In this document: positions 1 to 6,097 of the stretch, piece after piece
Position numbering within the stretch: the first letter of the stretch is position 1
How the letters are laid out: the number at the start of each line of letters is the position of its first letter
Source: Candidatus Bathyarchaeota archaeon
GTDB taxonomy: Archaea > Thermoproteota > Bathyarchaeia > Bathyarchaeales > Bathyarchaeaceae
Direction of reading: 5' to 3'
Length of the DNA: 18,653 nucleotides
NCBI GenBank assembly: GCA_026014605.1
Contig: JAOZIC010000129.1
Span: forward strand, 23,598-42,250
The notes under the pieces: generated by a model
Told to the model about the DNA's origin: nothing
Database searches by the model: none
What the model saw: only the letters and a program-made list of their open reading frames with translations
Program-made: the position numbers and the translations under genes

Positions 1-669
1 ACTGCTGTAAACGCCAAACCCTCTTTGAACAAAATCGTTTTCGTCCACAGGCAAGACAACTTTGTTAAACCCGACAACCTTGGAAAACCACCAAAAGACG
101 ACGCCTCAGACGCTTACGAGTTGTTAGGAAAGAACGTGAAATGGCAAGAAACAGGCTTAACATTCGTTATAAACCCATCAAACGATGACGGTCTTTTGTC
201 TACGTTTGTTGAAAACACAATAGTTGCTTCCACTGCTGAGTGGGACAAGTACACTTCCGCAGACCTTTTTGCATCTTATACTGTTGATGAGGATGCTGTA
301 ATAGACGGTGATGAACCCGACGGCAGTAACGAAATCGTTTTTGGTAACATCGAGGACGGAGGCGTTATTGCGGTATGTGTTATTTGGGGATTTTTCCTTG
401 GTCCACCAAGCACCAGAAAGATAGTTGAATTCGATATTATGTTCGACGACTTTGACTACGCATGGGGCGACGCAACGGAGAACCCTGCGCTGATGGATTT
501 GCAAAACATAGCAACTCACGAACTTGGTCATGGTTTGGGTCTGGCTGACTTGTATGACTTGAATCTGCAAGAGCAAACAATGTATGGATACGCTGATTTC
601 GGAGAAACAAACAAGCGCGATTTAGCGTCTGGCGACATTGCTGGCATCCAGTTTCTTTATGGCAAATAA
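1..669 (+). CDS. Metzincin-type zinc metalloprotease, 3' part of gene
   Basis: The reading frame is already open at base 1, so the N-terminus (probably signal peptide and propeptide) lies outside the window; the first possible internal start is a TTG at 25. Counting from that TTG, the zinc site is HELGHGLGLAD (H165, E166, H169, D175), followed by a Met-turn candidate TMYGY (M186) and a C-terminal GDIAGIQFLYG, the usual end of a matrixin-like (M10) catalytic domain. The upstream segment FDIMFDD resembles the structural strand preceding the zinc helix in matrixins. The family normally uses HExxHxxGxxH; here the third ligand is Asp, as in snapalysin-like metzincins. Probably secreted and acting on extracellular protein, which is an inference because the signal peptide is not visible. 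A T-rich terminator-like tract follows the stop codon. Confidence 0.8.
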   Translation, partial: TAVNAKPSLNKIVFVHRQDNFVKPDNLGKPPKDDASDAYELLGKNVKWQETGLTFVINPSNDDGLLSTFVENTIVASTAEWDKYTSADLFASYTVDEDAVIDGDEPDGSNEIVFGNIEDGGVIAVCVIWGFFLGPPSTRKIVEFDIMFDDFDYAWGDATENPALMDLQNIATHELGHGLGLADLYDLNLQEQTMYGYADFGETNKRDLASGDIAGIQFLYGK

Positions 670-684
670 GCCTGCATCTCCCAC

Positions 685-717
685 CTTTTTCTTTTTTTCG
701 TTCTTTTTGTTGTCTTT
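685..717 (+). terminator. T-rich archaeal-type terminator after the protease gene
   Basis: Several T runs (5, 7 and 5 Ts) begin 15 bases after the stop codon, without a strong preceding hairpin. Oligo-T tracts are the usual intrinsic termination signal of archaeal RNA polymerase. The segment closely resembles the one after the next gene (1303-1321). Confidence 0.55.
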
Positions 718-787
718 AGATTTGATTCGTTGAACTGGCTGAAACGGTTTCTTTTTTTACATTGGTTGTGTGACAATACTTGTTTAG

Positions 788-801
788 TTAAATAATTAAA
801 C
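788..801 (+). promoter_or_regulatory. TATA-like box for the OsmC-like gene
   Basis: The A/T-only stretch TTAAATAATTAAA sits about 70 bases before the ATG, so it would give a leader of roughly 40-50 bases containing a GGAG Shine-Dalgarno at 852-855. Assigned by sequence likeness and position only. Confidence 0.4.
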
Positions 802-864
802 AAAAGTGGACGAAAAAGTTAAATTTCTTTCTTCAAACAGTAACATGAATTTGGAGTAGATTTT

Positions 865-1284
865 ATGCCCATAAACAAAGCAACAGCTAAACTTGTTGAA
901 AACGTTCGTTCAACAATAGACAACTCCCGAACCCATAAAATAACATGTGACTTGCCCCCTGCCAAAGGCGGAACTGACCAAGGACCAACAGCATACGAGT
1001 TAGCTATTATGGCGCTTGCTGATTGTGCTGTTACCATTTTTGCGGATGTTGCAAAACAAAGCAAAATTGAGGTTACAGACGTTGAAGTTACTGCTGAAGT
1101 GGAAAAACCTGCGGATTCTCCGACTCCTACTCGAGCAAAGATGATTGTTAACATTTCTGCAAAAGCTAGAGAAGGATTAATCAAGGCTGCTTGGCGAAGA
1201 ACCGAAGCAAAATGTCCCGTAGTAAAAATATTCACGGAATCCATACCTGTAGAAGTTGAATTAAATCTTAAAGCCGAAGAGTAA
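865..1284 (+). CDS. OsmC/Ohr family protein
   Basis: 139 residues, the normal length of a compact OsmC-like protein. OsmC/Ohr proteins reduce organic or fatty-acid hydroperoxides in the cytoplasm with two reactive cysteines. Both are in the expected places: C54 in the central helix (ALADCAVTIFA, after the conserved GPTAYEL segment that starts that helix) and C117 in EAKCPVVKIF near the C-terminus. An extra C28 is present. ATG start with GGAG 9 bases upstream and a TATA-like box further up, so it is probably a single-gene transcript, ended by the T-rich tract at 1303. Together with the superoxide reductase nearby it suggests local oxidative-stress functions, although the two are on opposite strands. 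Family assignment is firm; the physiological substrate is not known. Confidence 0.9.
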   Translation: MPINKATAKLVENVRSTIDNSRTHKITCDLPPAKGGTDQGPTAYELAIMALADCAVTIFADVAKQSKIEVTDVEVTAEVEKPADSPTPTRAKMIVNISAKAREGLIKAAWRRTEAKCPVVKIFTESIPVEVELNLKAEE

Positions 1285-1302
1285 TCAGCTTCTTGGGCTC
1301 AC

Positions 1303-1321
1303 CTTTTTTTCTTCTTTTTTT
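1303..1321 (+). terminator. T-rich terminator after the OsmC-like gene
   Basis: Two T7 runs separated by CTTC start about 18 bases after the stop codon. Downstream at 1341-1363 is a perfect 7-bp hairpin, GAACTAG / CTAGTTC, with a 9-base loop, followed shortly by TTTT. Confidence 0.55.
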
Positions 1322-1377
1322 GTGTTCAGATTTTTAACATGAACTAGCTGTTTCTACTAGTTCAGGTTTTATGCCAC

Positions 1378-1390
1378 ATTTTTTATATGT
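1378..1390 (+). promoter_or_regulatory. TATA-like box for the gene at 1421
   Basis: A TTTTTTATATG stretch lies about 35 bases before the ATG, the right distance for a very short leader or a nearly leaderless archaeal transcript. No convincing Shine-Dalgarno precedes the ATG, which agrees with that reading. Confidence 0.45.
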
Positions 1391-1420
1391 CAACTAAAAA
1401 TATGGTCATAGGCGATTGCA

Positions 1421-1792
1421 ATGGATGACGAGAAGTCACTCATTTTCGGTGTTTCACACGACATAGACCGCTTAATTCTAGTATTGCTCAGGCAAAAGGT
1501 AGTCCTCGACCTGGAAAACGATTACTACCTGAACATTCCGCCTCCTCCACTAGACGAGGCAGACGAAATTTTTGGAGACTCAGTAATTTCTGGAATTTTT
1601 GTTATTATGAACGAAGACCTAATCGACAAACTTCTCTCATGGCTTGCAGTTATAGACAGAAGAGGCAAAGAAAGACCAAAACTGTTGGTCAGCCTCGGCG
1701 GAAACATCCTCAAACTTGACGAGCATGATTTGGGAATAGTATTGGATGTTCTAAAAGACTGCTCAAAAGAAAAAGCGGAAAAATTGGATTAA
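1421..1792 (+). CDS. Uncharacterised 123-residue protein
   Basis: I do not recognise this protein. It is acidic, has no signal peptide and no membrane segment, and looks like a small soluble alpha/beta protein: a hydrophobic helix near the N-terminus (DIDRLILVLLRQKVV), a proline-rich turn with four consecutive prolines around residues 40-43, a hydrophobic strand (SGIFVIM) and a C-terminal helix-rich half with a charged tail. Codon use and composition match its neighbours. It appears to be transcribed alone from its own TATA-like box and is convergent with the superoxide reductase gene, with only 38 bases between the stop codons and a hairpin in that gap. Real gene rather than chance frame because of the promoter, the ATG and the normal amino-acid composition. 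Confidence 0.65.
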   Translation: MDDEKSLIFGVSHDIDRLILVLLRQKVVLDLENDYYLNIPPPPLDEADEIFGDSVISGIFVIMNEDLIDKLLSWLAVIDRRGKERPKLLVSLGGNILKLDEHDLGIVLDVLKDCSKEKAEKLD

Positions 1793-1793
1793 A

Positions 1794-1813
1794 CAGGTGA
1801 TTTTTAGCACCTG
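1794..1813. terminator. Hairpin between convergent genes
   Basis: CAGGTG (1794-1799) and CACCTG (1808-1813) form a perfect 6-bp stem with an 8-base loop containing five Ts. It starts two bases after the stop codon of the plus-strand gene and 18 bases beyond the stop of the minus-strand gene, so it could end transcription from both sides. Confidence 0.4.
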
Positions 1814-1830
1814 CCTAGTTTTGGTTGTTG

Positions 1831-2220
1831 TTAGGCTACAGTGACCTTTTGTGGTTTGCCTTCCCAGACGCCGTGTAGGTTGCAGAATTCTTGTGCTCTT
1901 AGGGTGGCTGTTTCTGGTAAGGTTACGTGCACGTTTACGACATATTGGTTTGTTAGTTCTGCGCCAAACTCGATTTTTGCGATTAGTCTGTCTTCGGCGT
2001 AGAGTGCTACCCAGTTTATCCAGTGGCTTAACGTGTTGGGGTGTTCTATTCCGTCGATTCCGCCGACCTTGATTTTTACGTTAAAGGGTTCGTTGGCTTT
2101 TACTTGGGCTGGTGCCTCAATAATTGGTACGTGCTTTTTTGCCATTCCCGGAAGGTTGTTCCAATCTGTTGGTTTGTTAAGTTTAGTTAAAGAAAACTCT
2201 ACATTACTCAAAACTTTCAT
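1831..2220 (-). CDS. Superoxide reductase (neelaredoxin / class II desulfoferrodoxin type)
   Basis: 129 residues without the N-terminal desulforedoxin domain, so a one-iron neelaredoxin-type superoxide reductase, which reduces superoxide to hydrogen peroxide without making oxygen and is typical of anaerobes. The Fe(His)4Cys site can be read: H30 (AKKHVP), H60 (EHPNTL), H66 (SHWINW), and C113 plus H116 (CNLHG). The lysine of the usual EKHVP motif is kept (K29) but the glutamate that caps the iron in most family members is replaced by lysine (K28). The second His of the common EHH motif is Trp here. It lies 36 bases downstream of the beta-CASP nuclease gene on the same strand, so it may be co-transcribed; GGGAG directly precedes the ATG, too close to be a good Shine-Dalgarno. 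Confidence 0.93.
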   Translation of the reverse strand: MKVLSNVEFSLTKLNKPTDWNNLPGMAKKHVPIIEAPAQVKANEPFNVKIKVGGIDGIEHPNTLSHWINWVALYAEDRLIAKIEFGAELTNQYVVNVHVTLPETATLRAQEFCNLHGVWEGKPQKVTVA

Positions 2221-2256
2221 CTCCCAAATAACCAGCTTTTCGGGAGCTAAAAAACC

Positions 2257-3837
2257 TTATTGTAATGTTTTTTCTGCACCTAATTCTGGTCTGAAAACTA
2301 TTCCTGCCTTGTTCTTGAACATGTCTGGATGCGTAGTGTGAATGGGAACCAACATCTTAGGCTTGATTTTATCAATCATCTCCTGAATTTCAGGACCAGA
2401 CGCATGCCCGCTTGCATGAATTTGGTAAGGCTCATAGTTGTTTTCGGCATTAATACCAAAAAACTGTAGCCAACGAATCAACCTTTCATGAGAAAGCTCC
2501 ATCTTAGGGTTAAACGGTTCACACTGCGCCCGAACAAACATGGAACCTTTTGGAAGCTCAAAATCTAAAATGTTTTTGAACCTAAAATAGTCCAGATGCA
2601 AAACGTAGTTGCTTGGGTCTTTGTTGAGTTCAAGTGCTGAAACACCTTTGTCGAGGTGTTTGGTGTCCACAAAAATGTTGTCGCGTTTGCTGCTCCACAT
2701 GCTAAGGGGCATGTCGCCTACCTTGTGTTTGCTGTTACTGTAGTCTCCAGCGGAGTACAGCATGCAGCCGCACCGTTCAAGAAAAACTGTAGCATTTTCA
2801 TCGTAAACACTTCGCCCAATTCTTGCCAACAAATAGGCTAAGCGTGGGTCAAACACTGGGGTTCTGCCACTTTTTATCGCGGCGTCACGAACTGTTTCGT
2901 ACCTGTCGATGTCTTTCCACGTAAAACCAACCATAACCAAGCCTTTGCAGTCTGAGAAAATCTGGGTTAAATCGGATTCAACCTTTTTTTCGTCGTCTGG
3001 CTCAGTTTTGTCGATTCTTGTGCCTTCGCAAAACATCACATCTGGGGCTAAGCCGTTTAGTTCGTCACCTAGGTTGTAGCCAGACTTCCCATGAAAACGA
3101 ACATCTCCCGTATACAACACCTGAGAATCATCTGCTTCAACCAAACAAGCCATAGAACCCGGAATAGAGTGGTCAACATTAAAACCAGTAACCGTTAAGC
3201 CGCCTTCAATCTGTTGCGGTTTTTTATGTTCCAAACAACGAAATTGCCGATTTTCATCTTCTTTACTATAGCCTACCTTTAGCTCTCCCGGAAAAAAGCC
3301 AGTTTTGAGTTTCCCCATTTCCCGCTCTTTGGTTACGGTTAGCTGCTTGTCTAAACCTTGTAGATTTCCGATTTCTGAAACTGCATCCATCAGCTTTTTT
3401 GTCATTTCAGAACACAAAAACGGGAAATTTCCCAGATACGGGGCGTATCCGCAGTGGTCCAAGTGAGCATGAGAAATAAACAACGCATCGGGGTGCCAAG
3501 AACCATTCTGTTTTGCATCATCAAAACTTTGTATGTCCATTTTCCACATCTGTTTTGCTCGGAAGTCATAACTTTCAAAATCTTTGGGGTACAAAGCGTC
3601 CTGCCTGTAGATTCCATCGATTTTTGGGAGCAAACCAAGTTTTAGCAGGTCGTGGATTTTGCATCCTGAACGTGGCTGTAAAAATTCTTCAAAAAATTTG
3701 CTTTCTTGGGTGTATGACAAACCAAAATCAAAAAAGATTGAGCCTTTGCCGATTTTGGCTAATATTTTGTTTCCGCCGATGTCGTTTACTCCGCCGTAAC
3801 ATGTGAACTTGATCAAATAACTGCAACCCCGTAACAA
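2257..3837 (-). CDS. RNase J-like metallo-beta-lactamase/beta-CASP hydrolase
   Basis: 526 residues with the full fold. The metallo-beta-lactamase part has the strand GGVNDIGGNK near the start, the HxHxDH site SHAHLDH (H123, H125, D127, H128), H223 (VDHSIPGS) and D245 (TGDVRFH). The beta-CASP insertion follows with an acidic motif A (CEGTRID, E271), and the C-terminus carries motif B (HASGHASG, H474/H478) and motif C (PIHTTH, H500). Enzymes of this set are zinc-dependent RNases or DNases such as RNase J and aRNase J; it diverges enough from RNase J that the exact substrate is open. The longest frame starts at TTG 3837; a second TTG at 3816 is preceded by GGGG with suitable spacing and is equally plausible. 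It follows purH after 41 bases and precedes the superoxide reductase gene. Confidence 0.85.
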   Translation of the reverse strand: MLRGCSYLIKFTCYGGVNDIGGNKILAKIGKGSIFFDFGLSYTQESKFFEEFLQPRSGCKIHDLLKLGLLPKIDGIYRQDALYPKDFESYDFRAKQMWKMDIQSFDDAKQNGSWHPDALFISHAHLDHCGYAPYLGNFPFLCSEMTKKLMDAVSEIGNLQGLDKQLTVTKEREMGKLKTGFFPGELKVGYSKEDENRQFRCLEHKKPQQIEGGLTVTGFNVDHSIPGSMACLVEADDSQVLYTGDVRFHGKSGYNLGDELNGLAPDVMFCEGTRIDKTEPDDEKKVESDLTQIFSDCKGLVMVGFTWKDIDRYETVRDAAIKSGRTPVFDPRLAYLLARIGRSVYDENATVFLERCGCMLYSAGDYSNSKHKVGDMPLSMWSSKRDNIFVDTKHLDKGVSALELNKDPSNYVLHLDYFRFKNILDFELPKGSMFVRAQCEPFNPKMELSHERLIRWLQFFGINAENNYEPYQIHASGHASGPEIQEMIDKIKPKMLVPIHTTHPDMFKNKAGIVFRPELGAEKTLQ

Positions 3838-3878
3838 AATTTAGTGTTCTGGGCGGGATATAAAACGTGTTACCCCGC

Positions 3879-4469
3879 CTAAGTGCTGAACCTTGTTTCC
3901 AAAAACGCCGGTATTGCCTTGTCATATTGTGAAGTTCTCTTGAACGCTTCCACTGCCAATTTTTGCCTTGTTTTTTTGGTTACGTCACCATGTTGTTTAA
4001 TTTCATTGATGATTTGTGTGTACCACCTTGGGTCAACCACCACAACCACGTTTTCAAAGTTTTTTGCCGCAGCTCTAATCATGTTTGGACCCCCGATGTC
4101 AATGTTTTCCAGCGCTGTTTGCAGGTCAACGCCTTCTTGTTGGGTTACTTTTTCGAACGGATACAAATTGCAAACAACCATGTCAACAGCAGTTATTTCG
4201 AACCGCTCAAGGTCGTTCATGTGCTGTTTGTTGCCTTTGATTGCAAGTATGCCGCCAACCAGTTTAGGGTGTTCTGTTTTGATTCTGCCTTCCAGTATTT
4301 CGGGAAACCCAGTTACTTCAGAAACCGCTTTAACAGGTTTTATCTTCGCATCATTGAGTGTTTTTAGTGTTCCATCTGAGGCAACTATTTCGTAACCCAG
4401 TTCTGTTAGTTGCTTGGCAAATTCTGTTATGCCTGTTTTGTCGTGAACTGAAATCAGGGCGCGCTTCAT
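3879..4469 (-). CDS. purH: IMP cyclohydrolase (PurH N-terminal, MGS-like domain only)
   Basis: 196 residues matching only the N-terminal half of bifunctional PurH. This domain closes the ring of FAICAR to give IMP, the last step of purine synthesis. Recognisable segments are the start KRALISVHDKTGI, GRIKTEHPKLVGGILA, the strand DMVVCNLYPFEK and ENIDIGGPNMIRAAAKN, which line the nucleotide site. The C-terminal AICAR transformylase domain is absent by design: many archaea make FAICAR with a separate PurP or a stand-alone transformylase and keep this domain as its own gene. No transformylase is encoded in this window. ATG start, with a TATA-like box (ATAAAAAC on the minus strand, 4493-4500) giving a short leader. 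Divergent from alba. Confidence 0.93.
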   Translation of the reverse strand: MKRALISVHDKTGITEFAKQLTELGYEIVASDGTLKTLNDAKIKPVKAVSEVTGFPEILEGRIKTEHPKLVGGILAIKGNKQHMNDLERFEITAVDMVVCNLYPFEKVTQQEGVDLQTALENIDIGGPNMIRAAAKNFENVVVVVDPRWYTQIINEIKQHGDVTKKTRQKLAVEAFKRTSQYDKAIPAFLETRFST

Positions 4470-4510
4470 GTTTTTTACACTTTCCTAATGCTGTTTTTAT
4501 TGGTAATTAA

Positions 4511-4528
4511 TGAAACAAAAGTGTTTCA
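4511..4528. promoter_or_regulatory. Inverted repeat between the purH and alba promoters
   Basis: TGAAAC and GTTTCA, perfect 6-bp arms with a 6-base spacer, lie between the purH TATA-like box (4493-4500, minus) and the alba TATA-like box (4545-4558, plus). The position would let one regulator touch both genes. No known consensus is recognised. Confidence 0.35.
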
Positions 4529-4544
4529 GAAGTATTTTTGACGC

Positions 4545-4558
4545 AAAAATTAAAAAAG
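4545..4558 (+). promoter_or_regulatory. TATA-like box of alba
   Basis: AAAAATTAAAAAAG is the strongest A/T box before alba. A start about 25 bases downstream would place the first transcribed base near 4577, exactly where the 9-bp hairpin begins, and would leave a leader of about 85 bases. Confidence 0.45.
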
Positions 4559-4576
4559 GCATCCCAAACATAACAG

Positions 4577-4599
4577 AATACGGAAACAGGTTCCGTATT
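4577..4599 (+). promoter_or_regulatory. Perfect 9-bp hairpin in the alba leader
   Basis: AATACGGAA (4577-4585) and TTCCGTATT (4591-4599) pair perfectly around a 5-base loop ACAGG. A second small inverted repeat, GAATC-T-GATTC, follows at 4602-4612. The element could be an RNA stem-loop at the 5' end of the message or an operator on DNA, perhaps for autoregulation by Alba; nothing in the sequence decides between the two. Confidence 0.5.
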
Positions 4600-4661
4600 A
4601 CGAATCTGATTCTAAACAATCGACATCAAAAGGAGACATAAAGACATAAGGAGGTGTATCT

Positions 4662-4937
4662 ATGTCAAAAGATTCAAACACAATCTATGTTGGAACAAAA
4701 CCTGCAATGAGCTACGTGTTGGCGGTAATTACCCACTTTAACTCACCCGAAGTCAAAGAAGTATCTTTGAAAGCACGAGGACGCGCAATAACCACCGCAG
4801 TTGACACCGCTGAAATAGTTCGACGCAAATTCCTGAAAAACTTGAAAGCTGACAAGATAACAATCGGAACAGAAGAACTCAACAGAGAAGACGGAATGAA
4901 AAACGTTTCAACACTTGAGATACTATTAAAACGCTGA
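4662..4937 (+). CDS. albA: Alba nucleic-acid-binding chromatin protein
   Basis: 91 residues, typical Alba length. Alba dimers coat archaeal DNA and also bind RNA. Hallmarks: IYVGTKPAMSYVLAVIT at the N-terminus, then SLKARGRAITTAVDTAEIVRRKF, the helix and loop that face nucleic acid, and the C-terminal strand VSTLEILLKR. Compared with Sulfolobus Sso10b, the acetylated lysine K16 of the GKKP motif is threonine here (T12), while the neighbouring K17 is kept (K13), so the known acetylation switch at that position cannot operate. A near-perfect Shine-Dalgarno, AAGGAGGTG (4648-4656), precedes the ATG, which suits an abundant protein and fixes the start. A T-rich tract at 4961-4980 follows the gene. 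Confidence 0.96.
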   Translation: MSKDSNTIYVGTKPAMSYVLAVITHFNSPEVKEVSLKARGRAITTAVDTAEIVRRKFLKNLKADKITIGTEELNREDGMKNVSTLEILLKR

Positions 4938-4960
4938 GAAAACTAAACTCGGCCTAAAAT

Positions 4961-4980
4961 CCCTTATTTTACCTTTTTTT
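4961..4980 (+). terminator. T-rich terminator between alba and the convergent gene
   Basis: TTATTTTACC followed by seven Ts begins 24 bases after the alba stop and runs into the stop codon of the opposing gene. It would serve alba; the minus strand there is A-rich and gives no T tract. Confidence 0.45.
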
Positions 4981-5323
4981 AGTAACCGCTCTGTTTCAGG
5001 TAGTAATCATCACACTTTTTTGACCCAAAACTTCTAACACCTTTTTGCTTTAGCTGTTTTCTTAACTTATTGGCGTAATCACAGCTTATCTCTTTACGGT
5101 TCTCCATGTAACAGATTATCTCTTCAGCTTGCTCTGCTTTGTCGCATCGGCGAAGAAAATCAATAATGTCTGGGTTGTAATCATCAAATTTGGGTGCAAT
5201 CTCTTTTTTAGCAATAGCTGGGTCCACCCGCACAGAATCTATCTTTGTTGCACAGCTACCAGTTTCCATTTCTTCAGCTAACTTTGGGAACATTTTTCGA
5301 AATCTTTCTTTGTCAGTATCCAT
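4979..5323 (-). CDS. DUF2095-like archaeal protein
   Basis: 114 residues, charged and soluble, without membrane segments. Order of segments: an N-terminal FRKMFPKLAEEM, a variable middle, then PDIIDFLRRCDKAEQAEEIICYMENRKEISCDYA in which a helix pair is evident, and a C-terminal KQKGVRSFGSKKCDDYY. From memory this pattern fits the archaeal family DUF2095, whose function is unknown; I could not verify it by search. AAGGAG (5336-5341) sits at good distance from the ATG, and a TATA-like CTTAAATAATGG on the minus strand (about 5390-5403) lies further up, so it has its own promoter. Five cysteines are scattered (C24, C59, C71, C81, C104) but not in a metal-site spacing. Confidence 0.7.
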   Translation of the reverse strand: MDTDKERFRKMFPKLAEEMETGSCATKIDSVRVDPAIAKKEIAPKFDDYNPDIIDFLRRCDKAEQAEEIICYMENRKEISCDYANKLRKQLKQKGVRSFGSKKCDDYYLKQSGY

Positions 5324-5419
5324 TTTTGGGATGTTCTCCTTGATTTTTTGTTTTTGTGGCTTGTGTGTCCCTGTTATTTCCCTTTATTATTCCATTATTT
5401 AAGTTGTAACCTGTACTAA

Positions 5420-6040
5420 TCAGATTGGTACAAACTTTTCAAGCGGATTTTCTTTGAGAACTTTTGATAACTGATTCAGATTCAAACCTGTTTTATCGTC
5501 CCCGTACGTTTCACACCGCTCAGTTTTATCTAAACATTCTGGACTTCGAACAACAACCTCCGCCTCGTCACCCGATGGAAGCACGATACTGATGTGAAAC
5601 GAAGACGTCTTGGTTCCCTCTTTAGTCACAGACCGCCACTCTGAACTTTTTATCGCAAAACCATGGTCTTTTAGTTCACTTACCACTTGTTTGTGGTCTT
5701 CAGAAAAGGTGACTATGTCTGTGTCACTGTTTTTTCGGGCAGTTCCCCTCCAAACGCTTCCCACAAGACGCGGACTAAACATTTTGAGTATCTGCATTAT
5801 TTCGAGTGCTTGTTTTCGTTTTCTTAAAATCATGGTTTTCCGTGTTGGTCCTTCTCTTTCCTCTGTGATTCGGTCTAGTTCTTCGGCGACCTCAATGTTG
5901 CTTGGTAGTACCCGCGCGCCTAGGGTTTGGGCGGCTCGTTGTTTGGCTTGTTTGTATTCCTTTTCTTGGGACGTGTACAGTAGAAGGGCGGCTTCTTGGG
6001 CTACTCTTTCTCTTACGATTTTTGTGCGGTTGCCCTTCAT
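5420..6040 (-). CDS. DNA polymerase beta-superfamily nucleotidyltransferase
   Basis: 206 residues. The N-terminal 65 residues form a charged helical region with the pattern EYKQAKQRAAQTLGARVLPSN, which I have seen ahead of archaeal nucleotidyltransferase domains. The catalytic domain starts near residue 90: LVGSVWRGTARKNSDTDIV gives the signature G94-S95 with D106 and D108 as metal ligands, and E162 in AEVVVRS as the probable third carboxylate. It could transfer NMP to protein, RNA or a small molecule; the target cannot be read. AGGGA 6 bases before the ATG supports the start. It lies 57 bases downstream of herA on the same strand, so it may be the last gene of a nurA-herA transcript. Not a small MNT antitoxin: it is longer and no HEPN partner is present. 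Confidence 0.82.
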   Translation of the reverse strand: MKGNRTKIVRERVAQEAALLLYTSQEKEYKQAKQRAAQTLGARVLPSNIEVAEELDRITEEREGPTRKTMILRKRKQALEIMQILKMFSPRLVGSVWRGTARKNSDTDIVTFSEDHKQVVSELKDHGFAIKSSEWRSVTKEGTKTSSFHISIVLPSGDEAEVVVRSPECLDKTERCETYGDDKTGLNLNQLSKVLKENPLEKFVPI

Positions 6041-6097
6041 GTTTGTCCCTACTTAATGGTTGTTTGCCGGACTTTTGGGTGTTACTGCTTTGTTTTG

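Noticed and set aside
3883..4395. Plus-strand frame of 170 codons opposite purH
   Set aside because: Shadow of a well-conserved enzyme gene; no motif of its own.
5420..6040. MNT-HEPN toxin-antitoxin pair
   Set aside because: The nucleotidyltransferase is too long for an MNT antitoxin and no HEPN gene adjoins it.
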